Source: Dehalococcoidales bacterium (lineage in GTDB: Bacteria > Chloroflexota > Dehalococcoidia > Dehalococcoidales > UBA2162). From it: DNA of 12,015 nt. This document shows, piece by piece, positions 1 through 6,140 of this stretch (positions are counted from its first letter, which is position 1; the number at the start of each line of letters is the position of its first letter). Made by a program: the position numbers and the translations under genes. The notes below the pieces were generated by a model, which was not told the DNA's origin, made no database searches, and saw only the letters and a program-made list of their open reading frames with translations. The DNA lies in assembly GCA_020343555.1 (NCBI GenBank), contig CP070800.1:935761-947775 (forward strand), written 5' to 3'.

Positions 1-65
1 GCTAATACAAAATAGGGTACTACGCTCCACCGCACTTAGAGGTGTTAGTAGTATCCTTCTGAAAT

Positions 66-117
66 CAGGTCATAACTGAGGTTATTGAGTATAGGATATG
101 AGGGATTAAGAAGTCAA
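66..117 (+). repeat. 52-bp direct repeat, left copy
   Basis: This 52-bp unit recurs at 2323-2374 in the same orientation with three mismatches (all transitions). The two copies bracket the CocE-type hydrolase gene. The unit contains a near-dyad, ATAACT-GA-GGTTAT here (a perfect ATAACT-GA-AGTTAT in the other copy), so it could form a small hairpin or bind a protein dimer. Similarity ends sharply at both edges. The rest of 1-215 shows no convincing gene, and a seven-T run at 165-171 has no stem in front of it. Confidence 0.85.
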
Positions 118-215
118 TATTCGATAATAGGGAATATGATCACCGAAATAAGGAATCTACTACTCCGTTTTTTTATCGATGACAGTCAGAGTCAGGAGTT
201 AACGACAACAGGTTC

Positions 216-2033
216 TTAATTTTCTACAACCTGTCTGCCACCGAAAGTGCTGTACCTTGTTGCCTCGGGGATTACCGGTACCAGAAGGTGAGAGTCGTAT
301 TTTCCTCCGGTATAGATCGAGTGCCTGCCTTTGTTTATCAGATTGTTGTAGCCCCTGAGGAGATCATCCTTTATTCCGTATTTTCCGGATATATCCAGGA
401 CTAATTTCTCGCCGGCGTGAAATACCGTACAAGAAGGCCATATCGCTATTTCACACGGGATCACCTCACCGGCCTTCACTTTTTGTACAGGTCCATCAGG
501 TAAAACAGACTTCTGAATCGGCAGCCATGTCTTTGATAACTCTTCATCCAGTTCTCTTTTTGATAATCGCATCCATCCCACAGCTACGGGCATCCGTCCT
601 GGAGCGCCATCGGAGTCGAAACACACCTGAAACCCATCCGCGTTATACTTTCTCACAGTAACAAAGATGTCCATGTCATTCGTGTCTTCCGGCGAAACCC
701 AGAGCTTGAGTTTCATGAATCCGGTTATTTCTGTCTCCTCGTCGAACGCGATCTGAAATGACGCTTTTCCTTCAGGACCTACAACAGGCTCCTGGTGGAT
801 AACCTGACTTACCGGAGACACATCGGAATTATAAGAGACTTTAGCTGTTTCCTCTGGTTTTTCATGACTCAATACACCACCACGAGCATCGAGATAAAGG
901 CTTGTATACACCGTCCTGCGGAGAGGAAAATCTTTCTCATAACGGACTTTGAAATCCAGCAGCTTGTCCTGTACCGATAAGCGGACTCTGGGTATCTCCA
1001 TTATGTCGTTATCAATGCCCTTAAGGAAATAATCAAGGAATTTCCTCTGCATGTCCCTGGCTTCAATCGGGGTATAGAGTCCCTGCCACTTTCGCAGGCT
1101 ATAGGTATACAGCCATTTGTGTTGTGAGGAAGCTCTCAACCAGCCACGAAAATTGCCCTGGAGATGGGCATAATAGTCTACCCAGGTTGAACCGATAAGC
1201 ATCGGCACCCTGATATTTTCCAGTTTCGGCGGATTCTGTAATTCATCGGGAGGCAATTGCTGATATTGTGGATCATCCGATCTCTCCAGTGGCTGGAAAT
1301 TCTCCTGCCACAATGGTATATTTTCACCACGACCAGGATTAAATTCCGTTTCCGGGATACCCCCGGGGAAATTGTTATCCCTGGCTCTGTCATTAAATCC
1401 TCCCCATGGGATGATGGCTTTCAGATGCGGCGGCGGCACCTCCATTGAGGCTACTTCCCACTGACGCATTGCCAGGGCCGAGTGCCCTATCATACTAATA
1501 TTTCCGTTACTCCATTCCTGCCTGGCAGCCCACTCTATCCCGTCATAGAGGTCATTTGTACCACCTACGCCTACGCCGGGCGACTTTCCGGTTGCTCTGT
1601 CATCGACATGGATCATTACGTAATCGTTAGGAACCCAGTATCCTGGATCCGGAGCTTCAAAAGGCGTCATTACCGAACAGCCAAAATCATCATGTTGACC
1701 ATAGTAGTCCTTGCTATAGGGTGTAAATGTCATAATTACAGGAAATCTGCCTGGTTTATCAGGACGAAAAACATTGGCAGCCAGTTTAACACCATCGCTC
1801 ATCTCAACAGGAACATCTTTTTCGATTAGTATCCCTTCGGGCATACTGGCACCAGGGAGGTCGTCAAAATGTTTTTCAGGATGTAGTCTTTTCTCCAGTT
1901 CGGTTTTTTTTCTTTTAGCAAACCACCATTTGGCCTGATACGGTCCGGTATAAGCCTTTTCTTCAAGTTCGTTCAGCCTGGCTTTTTCAGTTTGAAGTTC
2001 GGCGATAGTCTTGTCATTGTTATCTTGAGACAT
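216..2033 (-). CDS. CocE/NonD-family (X-Pro dipeptidyl-peptidase-like) alpha/beta hydrolase
   Basis: A 605-residue serine hydrolase of the CocE/NonD family, whose members cleave esters, amides or acylated peptides; the substrate here is unknown. The first ~65 residues are charged and helical. The alpha/beta-hydrolase domain (~66-345) carries the nucleophile elbow GHSAL (Ser185) and the acid in GSTWVDYY (Asp286). The C-terminal part (~345-600) fits the beta-jelly-roll domain of the family. No signal peptide is seen, so it is probably cytoplasmic. Oddity: where relatives, as I recall them, have a catalytic His in a Thr-His-x-x-x-Lys-Trp segment, this protein reads YTYSLRKW (Tyr311). The ATG at 2033 is preceded by AGGAGGT at 2047-2053, an unusually long 13-nt spacing, but a stop codon just upstream rules out an earlier start. 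The gene stands alone. Family assignment is firm; activity is uncertain. Confidence 0.88.
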   Translation of the reverse strand: MSQDNNDKTIAELQTEKARLNELEEKAYTGPYQAKWWFAKRKKTELEKRLHPEKHFDDLPGASMPEGILIEKDVPVEMSDGVKLAANVFRPDKPGRFPVIMTFTPYSKDYYGQHDDFGCSVMTPFEAPDPGYWVPNDYVMIHVDDRATGKSPGVGVGGTNDLYDGIEWAARQEWSNGNISMIGHSALAMRQWEVASMEVPPPHLKAIIPWGGFNDRARDNNFPGGIPETEFNPGRGENIPLWQENFQPLERSDDPQYQQLPPDELQNPPKLENIRVPMLIGSTWVDYYAHLQGNFRGWLRASSQHKWLYTYSLRKWQGLYTPIEARDMQRKFLDYFLKGIDNDIMEIPRVRLSVQDKLLDFKVRYEKDFPLRRTVYTSLYLDARGGVLSHEKPEETAKVSYNSDVSPVSQVIHQEPVVGPEGKASFQIAFDEETEITGFMKLKLWVSPEDTNDMDIFVTVRKYNADGFQVCFDSDGAPGRMPVAVGWMRLSKRELDEELSKTWLPIQKSVLPDGPVQKVKAGEVIPCEIAIWPSCTVFHAGEKLVLDISGKYGIKDDLLRGYNNLINKGRHSIYTGGKYDSHLLVPVIPEATRYSTFGGRQVVEN

Positions 2034-2394
2034 GGCTTTGACCTATACCTCCTTGAATTTTATCGTACCGTAGTACACTCGATATATTTTCGACGCTTCT
2101 ATTGTTCAGCTTCGTCAAATTGAATCTGAATCTGAGAATAATATGATTTCATTATTTATTTTGCGTGTGTCCATGGCTGTCGAATATCGTAGCTGAAAAC
2201 CGCAAACGAATCCACATATCTTGAAACAGGTTATTTGCGGTATTTCACATCTCCCGGGGAAAGTTAACAATCATGGACTCGGCATTCTACCACACACATA
2301 GGTACTGGAAATAGCCACCAAACAGGTTATAACTGAAGTTATTGAGTATAGGATGTGAGGGATTAAGAAGTCAAGGTGATGAACCGGTATGCCT
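2034..2394. other. Non-coding region upstream of the hydrolase gene
   Basis: No convincing gene is seen in any frame. It holds the hydrolase Shine-Dalgarno (2047-2053, minus), an inverted repeat ACCGCAAA / TTTGCGGT (2199-2206 and 2234-2241, 27-nt spacer), the right copy of the 52-bp repeat, and an extra exact 11-bp copy of its left edge (AAACAGGTTAT at 2224-2234 and 2320-2330). I could not pick a good minus-strand promoter for the hydrolase gene. Confidence 0.6.
2323..2374 (+). repeat. 52-bp direct repeat, right copy
   Basis: Matches 66-117 at 49 of 52 positions. Here the internal dyad is perfect (ATAACT-GA-AGTTAT, 2329-2342), and the left edge also holds the 8-bp palindrome GTTATAAC. It sits between the hydrolase gene and the palindrome/promoter of the next plus-strand gene. 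Confidence 0.85.
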
Positions 2395-2412
2395 TGATTT
2401 TCATGAAAATCA
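2395..2412. promoter_or_regulatory. 18-bp perfect palindrome, putative operator
   Basis: TGATTTTCATGAAAATCA reads identically on both strands over all 18 bases. Its centre lies about 70 bp upstream of the start point predicted from the promoter at 2438-2466, a position common for dimeric regulators. As RNA it would be a hairpin with almost no loop and no T-tract, so a protein-binding site is more likely than a terminator. The regulator is unknown. Confidence 0.55.
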
Positions 2413-2437
2413 GTCTTAGTACAGTATGCGCTTTAAG

Positions 2438-2466
2438 TTGACAACTTCGTCGGAATATCATATACT
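2438..2466 (+). promoter_or_regulatory. Near-consensus sigma-70 promoter
   Basis: The -35 is TTGACA (2438-2443), the spacer is exactly 17 bp, and the -10 is TATACT (2461-2466). The predicted start near 2473 gives a ~47-nt leader to the 124-residue gene. The leader includes a small TGTC-CT-GACA dyad (2481-2490). Confidence 0.8.
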
Positions 2467-2519
2467 TCAATTTCCCCCATTGTCCTGACAGTGAAAATAC
2501 TCGCTTTTAGGAGGATGAG

Positions 2520-2894
2520 ATGGCAGAGCAGAGGAATTACCGGGTAGCACAGATCGACGGCAAGATCACCTGGCAGGTGGAGGAACTCTGGGAAGGTGGA
2601 GTAGTTCGCGGACCATACGGCACCAAAGATGCGGCAATCTATGCCGAGGAAAAATTCGCTACCGAAAACAACTTCCTAGAAAGCCTGGTACTACAGGAAG
2701 CCGTAGAACACAAACTGAACCTGGCAGAAGCCTTCACGAGAGATGAGGAAGGAAACTGGTCCTGCCTCCAGGCATGTTCGCTGACCATCGATCGGAAGGA
2801 GATGCGATTCAACGAAGGTTTGACGTTCGCAAAGGGAACTCCTTACATGGGAGTCGATATCGTAGATTGGTTGGAAAAGAACGTTAAAGCCTAG
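2520..2894 (+). CDS. Hypothetical protein, 124 residues
   Basis: I do not recognise this family. The ATG has AGGAGG at 2509-2514 with a 5-nt gap and a near-consensus promoter upstream, so it is surely expressed. The protein is acidic, with no signal peptide or membrane segment, and is probably cytosolic. Residues 1-45 look like a small beta-rich unit (aromatic TWQVEELWEGG, then GPYGTKDAA), followed by a helical stretch (~40-73). The C-terminal half includes a Cys-x-x-x-Cys pair (SCLQAC) and ends in a helix (VDWLEKNV). Nothing suggests catalysis. It appears monocistronic: a hairpin with a T-tract lies ~100 nt downstream. The upstream palindrome hints at regulation. Confidence 0.85.
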   Translation: MAEQRNYRVAQIDGKITWQVEELWEGGVVRGPYGTKDAAIYAEEKFATENNFLESLVLQEAVEHKLNLAEAFTRDEEGNWSCLQACSLTIDRKEMRFNEGLTFAKGTPYMGVDIVDWLEKNVKA

Positions 2895-2932
2895 ACTACG
2901 ATACCTGCTTTTTCAGTTTCAGTCGTAAATAT

Positions 2933-2961
2933 TTGCAATTTCCGTTCATATATGCTATTAT
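2933..2961 (+). promoter_or_regulatory. Putative extended -10 promoter
   Basis: TTGCAA (2933-2938), 17-bp spacer, TATTAT (2956-2961) preceded by an extended TGC. The predicted start is near 2968, only ~55 nt before the hairpin and T-tract ending at 3027. Transcripts would therefore be short unless there is read-through. In AT-rich DNA a chance match is possible. Confidence 0.45.
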
Positions 2962-2997
2962 AGTATTAGTATATGGGAAAACATTAGGGATTCCTTT

Positions 2998-3027
2998 AAG
3001 TTCCCTCTTTTCCGGGGGGACTTTTTT
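2998..3027 (+). terminator. Rho-independent terminator or attenuator
   Basis: Arms AAGTTCCC (2998-3005) and GGGGACTT (3016-3023) form an 8-bp stem with one G-T pair. A six-T run (3022-3027) overlaps the end of the stem. It could end the 124-residue gene's transcript, act as an attenuator for the promoter at 2933-2961, or both. Confidence 0.65.
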
Positions 3028-3233
3028 GTGGATTATTACCCCTAGCGAGATCAACCGTAGCGGACTTGAGTCATTGGTTCTTCTAAGATCCTACCTGGTC
3101 TATCTTCGATACGGAATCAGTTTCCGTTTCCTGTGTTACATAAGTCACATTCGCAGGCACTTATGTGTCTTATAATGTAATTAGACATAGGAACAATCCC
3201 ATATAAACGAATGACCAAAAGGAGGTGAAAAAG
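3028..3233 (+). promoter_or_regulatory. Leader and promoter region of the 40-residue gene, with dyad
   Basis: No gene is seen here. A perfect TATAAT (3171-3176) sits ~55 nt ahead of the small gene, but no TTGACA-like -35 lies at proper spacing. Instead the -35 area is covered by a perfect inverted repeat ACATAAGT (3138-3145) / ACTTATGT (3159-3166), with half-site centres 21 bp (two helical turns) apart. This arrangement suits a dimeric activator or repressor. A second small hairpin, ACGGAA / TTCCGT, lies at 3111-3127. Confidence 0.5.
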
Positions 3234-3356
3234 TTGGACGTGTTAGAAAAATTAGCGTCATCCCTGGAGAACGCCCTGGATTTATTCCTGGGAGAAGATA
3301 TCCAGAAACGGGCTGACAAATATATCGAACAGTACCTACACTTCAATCACTATTAA
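3234..3356 (+). CDS. Small hypothetical protein, 40 residues
   Basis: A short gene with a TTG start at 3234, preceded by AGGAGGTGA (from 3220) with an 8-nt gap: an excellent ribosome-binding site. An in-frame GTG at 3225 overlaps that site and is less likely. The product begins MDVLEKLASSLENALDLFLG and ends in a Tyr/His-rich tail (YLHFNHY). It is one or two amphipathic helices with no Cys and no membrane segment. It has its own -10 element upstream and a hairpin terminator 60 nt downstream, so it forms a self-contained transcription unit. Family unknown; it could be a small partner protein or regulator. Confidence 0.65.
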   Translation: MDVLEKLASSLENALDLFLGEDIQKRADKYIEQYLHFNHY

Positions 3357-3415
3357 TTCGGATGAGTTAAGAAGTTCGGTATTGTGAAAAGTCTTACCGG
3401 GCTGTGGAGGACTGG

Positions 3416-3444
3416 AGGAGAGCGAATGCTCTCCTAAAGTTTTT
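3416..3444 (+). terminator. Rho-independent terminator of the 40-residue gene
   Basis: AGGAGAGC (3416-3423) and GCTCTCCT (3428-3435) form a perfect 8-bp stem with a GAAT loop. Five Ts follow at 3440-3444, after a 4-nt gap. There is no T-tract on the opposite strand, so it serves plus-strand transcription only. Confidence 0.65.
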
Positions 3445-3456
3445 CCAGAAGTATAC

Positions 3457-3858
3457 TTATCGTTTCGATGAATTAGAGGTTATGCTCATGTTAGCAGAGG
3501 TATATTTCCCGTGGACTACTACCAGGTTTTCCCCGGCCAGTGATAGAATACCCTCGACTGTTACTGTTTTTCCATCTTTATACAGGCTTTTTTCATCGAC
3601 CTGATAACTGTCCCAGAGTTCCGGCTGAATACGTACATCAACTTCGCCTTTACCGTTCCCAAGTTTCATGTACGCACCACCAACACCCATCGGATTCTCA
3701 ACAAAAAAGGTTATCTTCCCTTTTACTTTAACTACCTGATCTATCATTGAGATATCAACCTTGTCTGGAGTAAGTATATCAGTATCGTGCCCACAACCGG
3801 ATAACGATACCGTGAATAGAAGTAGAGTTGTTATCAACTTGAAAAATACTCTGCACAC
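3457..3858 (-). CDS. OB-fold lipoprotein
   Basis: A 133-residue predicted lipoprotein. The N-terminus has Arg/Lys, a hydrophobic stretch and the lipobox LSGC with the lipidated Cys at 22, so the mature protein is expected to be membrane-anchored and outward-facing. The remainder (~32-120) is beta-rich, with alternating segments such as VVKVKGKITFFVEN, GAYMKLGNGKGEVDV and KTVTVEGILS. This fits an OB-fold of the tRNA_anti-like type found in secreted proteins of unknown role. The GTG start at 3858 is chosen because GAGGTGA (3865-3871) sits 6 nt upstream and a promoter lies just beyond. It is divergent from rnc and convergent with the 40-residue gene. Ligand and function are unknown. Confidence 0.8.
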   Translation of the reverse strand: MCRVFFKLITTLLLFTVSLSGCGHDTDILTPDKVDISMIDQVVKVKGKITFFVENPMGVGGAYMKLGNGKGEVDVRIQPELWDSYQVDEKSLYKDGKTVTVEGILSLAGENLVVVHGKYTSANMSITSNSSKR

Positions 3859-3877
3859 CGAATGTCACCTCAAACAG

Positions 3878-3907
3878 ATTCTAATAGGCTGCGAATACAC
3901 ATGTCAA
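3878..3907 (-). promoter_or_regulatory. Promoter of the OB-fold lipoprotein gene
   Basis: Read on the minus strand: TTGACA (3902-3907), 18-bp spacer, TAGAAT (3878-3883). It is back-to-back with the rnc promoter; the two -35 elements form the arms of a perfect 9-bp inverted repeat (3900-3908 / 3927-3935). Confidence 0.65.
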
Positions 3908-3927
3908 AAAACCAATAGTCACCATAT

Positions 3928-3956
3928 TTGACATGAATGAATTATGAGATTATGCT
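3928..3956 (+). promoter_or_regulatory. Promoter of rnc
   Basis: TTGACA (3928-3933), 17-bp spacer, TATGCT (3951-3956). The predicted start near 3963 leaves a ~27-nt leader, too short to hold the kind of long 5' hairpin that E. coli RNase III cuts in its own message. Confidence 0.65.
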
Positions 3957-3989
3957 GAATTTAGGTCAGCTTCAAAAAGGAATCAAGAA

Positions 3990-4676
3990 TTGGCAGATCT
4001 GAATTCTTTACAACAAACCCTTGGTGTCAAATTCAAGAATATTTCATTTCTGGAGAAAGCCCTGGTACACCGTTCGTTTTTGAATGAAAACCAGGGTGCG
4101 GAATCTGATTCTAATGAAAGACTGGAATATCTTGGAGATGCTATCCTCGGTTTCATCGTAGCGGAGAAATTATACAAAGATTTTCCTGATTTCGATGAAG
4201 GCAGAATGACCAGACTTCGTTCGGTACTGGTACGCAGAGAGACTCTCGCAAGAATGTCGAGGAGTATTAACCTTGGCGAATACCTTTCTCTCGGAAAAGG
4301 CGAAGACACCAGTGGAGGAAGAAACAAATCAGCCAATCTGGCATGTGCATTCGAAGCCATTATAGCCGCGGTGTACCTGGATCAGGGAATGACGAAAACC
4401 AGGAAAATGATTATCAAGCTGCTGGAAGAGGAATGGCAGAAAGCGATAAAGAGACCGGTAGCTATCGACTATAAGTCCAGGCTCCAGGAGTTAATACAGT
4501 CGCGTGAACAAAGAATTCCATCCTACCATGTAACAGGAACATCGGGCCCCGACCATATAAAAACATTCACTGTCGAGGTCAGGCTCGGAAACCAGGTACT
4601 AGGTGACGGTTCCGGAAAGAGTAAAAAGGAAGCAGAGAAGGAAGCAGCCAGAAAAGCATTAGAGATAATACCTTGA
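3990..4676 (+). CDS. rnc: Ribonuclease III
   Basis: RNase III (228 residues, usual length) cuts double-stranded RNA in rRNA processing and mRNA turnover. The nuclease domain (~5-150) has the signature NERLEYLGDAIL (residues 42-53), giving Glu43, Glu46 and Asp50, plus Glu122 in ACAFEA. The dsRNA-binding domain (~160-226) ends in the typical Lys/Ala-rich helix. Oddity: the metal-binding Asp that E. coli has three residues before the last Glu (Asp114) is Cys119 here; I recall this position also being non-Asp in Chloroflexota proteins. The start is TTG with AAAAAGG about 9 nt upstream; it fits both the family N-terminus and the promoter. A 50-residue gene follows and probably shares the transcript. 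Confidence 0.96.
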   Translation: MADLNSLQQTLGVKFKNISFLEKALVHRSFLNENQGAESDSNERLEYLGDAILGFIVAEKLYKDFPDFDEGRMTRLRSVLVRRETLARMSRSINLGEYLSLGKGEDTSGGRNKSANLACAFEAIIAAVYLDQGMTKTRKMIIKLLEEEWQKAIKRPVAIDYKSRLQELIQSREQRIPSYHVTGTSGPDHIKTFTVEVRLGNQVLGDGSGKSKKEAEKEAARKALEIIP

Positions 4677-4754
4677 GACTTTACACGCCTATTCTTCTTT
4701 GGTAAACTGCAACTGAGTGAAGAATTATTTCAATAGTCACTTAGAGGTGAAATT

Positions 4755-4907
4755 ATGGCAAGACGGGGGGATTACAGAAGCCGGGAACCCAAAAAAGCGA
4801 AAAAGGATGCAAAGAAAAAGAACCTTACCACTACCGTTATTCCTACACCTATGCCTGTAGAAGTAATCAGGAAGGAGAGGAAAAAGAAAGAAGAAGAGGA
4901 AGACTAG
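4755..4907 (+). CDS. Small basic lysine-rich protein, 50 residues
   Basis: The ATG at 4755 has GAGGTGA at 4744-4750, and the gene lies between rnc (78 nt upstream) and a strong terminator (~70 nt downstream), so co-transcription with rnc is likely. The product starts MARRGDYRSREPKKAKKD, has a short hydrophobic/proline centre (TTTVIPTPMPVEVI), and ends in an alternating basic then acidic tail (RKERKKKEEEED). Such composition is typical of disordered RNA- or ribosome-associated proteins, but that role is inference. I recall similar short proteins in Chloroflexota but cannot name a family. Confidence 0.72.
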   Translation: MARRGDYRSREPKKAKKDAKKKNLTTTVIPTPMPVEVIRKERKKKEEEED

Positions 4908-4977
4908 GTATTTCCTCCCCGCTTATCTCACCGACAGGCATGTCACGTATGAATTTTGACATTTTAGAGTTCAATAC

Positions 4978-5017
4978 CCGGTCGGTACACAGATAATTAC
5001 CGACCGGTTGTTATTTT
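4978..5017 (+). terminator. Rho-independent terminator of the rnc unit
   Basis: CCGGTCGGTA (4978-4987) and TACCGACCGG (4998-5007) form a perfect 10-bp, GC-rich stem with a 10-nt loop, followed by TTGTTATTTT. It ends only 19 nt before the acylphosphatase start, so that gene needs read-through or a promoter inside the stem region. Confidence 0.85.
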
Positions 5018-5036
5018 CCAGTAAGATCCAGTAGGT

Positions 5037-5321
5037 ATGAATGAGTTAAGTGCTATCAAGGTTGTCGTACATGGTCGTGTGCAGGGAGTATTCTTCCGAG
5101 CTACTACACGGACGGTTGCCCGGGAGCTGGAACTCTCCGGTACGGTTCGTAACCTGCCTGGATGGAATAGAGTTGAAGTTCACGCTGAAGGTAATAAGGC
5201 ACAGATCGAGAAACTAATTGAATTTCTAAAAACAGGCCCCTCAGGAGCAAGGGTAGAAAAAGTTGACGTCGAGTGGCTGGAATACACCGGAGGATATACC
5301 GGTTTTAATGTCATTTACTAA
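5037..5321 (+). CDS. acyP: Acylphosphatase
   Basis: A complete 94-residue acylphosphatase, a small cytosolic enzyme hydrolysing acyl-phosphates such as acetyl phosphate and carbamoyl phosphate. The active-site loop GRVQGVFFR supplies the phosphate-binding Arg21, and GTVRN supplies the catalytic Asn39; the C-terminus FNVIY is the usual last strand. The ATG at 5037 gives the normal family length, but only a weak ribosome-binding sequence precedes it and no promoter is obvious between it and the terminator at 4978-5017. Expression may depend on partial read-through from rnc. It converges with the DUF362 gene, 44 nt apart. Confidence 0.95.
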   Translation: MNELSAIKVVVHGRVQGVFFRATTRTVARELELSGTVRNLPGWNRVEVHAEGNKAQIEKLIEFLKTGPSGARVEKVDVEWLEYTGGYTGFNVIY

Positions 5322-5365
5322 TGTGGAGAGGTGGTAGATAATATCTCGAGAACGTGTTTTAGTCT

Positions 5366-6097
5366 TTATGAATCTAACTCGATTTTCGCCTCTGCAATAA
5401 GGTCGAGATAATCCATTTTCAGTCCCAGTTCCTCTGTTACTTCACAGTCAACCTCATAAGGTTCTCCAACGAAGATTTTCCCGTAATCCTCGACTTCTCC
5501 ATACGCAGAATCATCGGGTCCGGTAAATATCTGTCGACCTTCGATTATTCCCAGATCGAATGGAAGCGTGAAATAAAGGTCCGTAATCACCCTGTCGATA
5601 CCCAGACTATAAAGAGTTTCCCATCCGGTCAATTCACCGGTGCTGTACTTCGAACTGGGCAGAAGCGTAAGCATATTCATAATGCTCAGACTGCCTATAT
5701 CACGGTAAACCTTTAGAGGAGCGACGGAAATCAGGAAATCACTGGACAATATTACATTGGGAACCCAGAAAGTGGGTACCATCAATGGTTTGGCTAGCGG
5801 ATTATCCACTTCAACCCATATACAATCTTTTACATCAAGCATCAATACTCGTGGAAAATCGTAACCAAGTGACTGGTATATGGGATATATCGACTCACCC
5901 CCGGTTGTACCTTCAAGGATCAGGATATCGGCATCACTTACCTGCCTGATCCCCCTGATTATGGTCGAGAGCAGTTCCCGACTCGTGGTGACGGGATAAG
6001 GTTCCAAGAAACCAGCACTCGGTTTAATCAACACACGTCTAGCCCGGGATATTGTCGTCGGCGCTTTAAATGCGAAATCAGCAGCATCAAATTTCAA
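5366..6097 (-). CDS. DUF362-family protein
   Basis: A 243-residue protein of the DUF362 family, whose biochemical role is not established; some relatives carry ferredoxin domains, this one does not (its only cysteines are isolated). Family-like segments are RVLIKPSAG (21-29), PVTTSRELL (35-43), SDFLISVAPLK (119-129), then SLSIMNMLTLLP (136-147). No signal peptide or membrane span is seen. The start is TTG at 6097 with GGAGGA at 6108-6113, 10 nt upstream; no ATG in frame would preserve the conserved IKPSAG strand. It is the last gene of an apparent operon, 43 nt behind the metallo-hydrolase gene. No terminator is clear downstream. Confidence 0.8.
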   Translation of the reverse strand: MKFDAADFAFKAPTTISRARRVLIKPSAGFLEPYPVTTSRELLSTIIRGIRQVSDADILILEGTTGGESIYPIYQSLGYDFPRVLMLDVKDCIWVEVDNPLAKPLMVPTFWVPNVILSSDFLISVAPLKVYRDIGSLSIMNMLTLLPSSKYSTGELTGWETLYSLGIDRVITDLYFTLPFDLGIIEGRQIFTGPDDSAYGEVEDYGKIFVGEPYEVDCEVTEELGLKMDYLDLIAEAKIELDS

Positions 6098-6140
6098 ATC
6101 TTATTTTTCCTCCATTGACAGAACAAGAAGACAATTAAAT

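Noticed and set aside
2..79. Open plus-strand frame entering from the left edge
   Set aside because: Only ~25 codons without recognisable protein sequence, ending inside the repeat; a gene end cannot be supported.
208..234. ACAGGTT / AACCTGT hairpin over the hydrolase stop codon
   Set aside because: 7-bp stem, 13-nt loop and no T-tract on the minus strand, so not supported as a terminator.
3360..3377. Possible third, decayed copy of the 52-bp repeat (shares GGATG and TTAAGAAGT)
   Set aside because: Only a 9-bp core matches without gaps, too little to separate from chance.
4691..4725. Inverted repeat ATTCTTC / GAAGAAT between rnc and the 50-residue gene
   Set aside because: AT-rich 7-bp stem with a 21-nt loop and no real T-tract; not a credible terminator, and RNase III self-processing here would be pure speculation.
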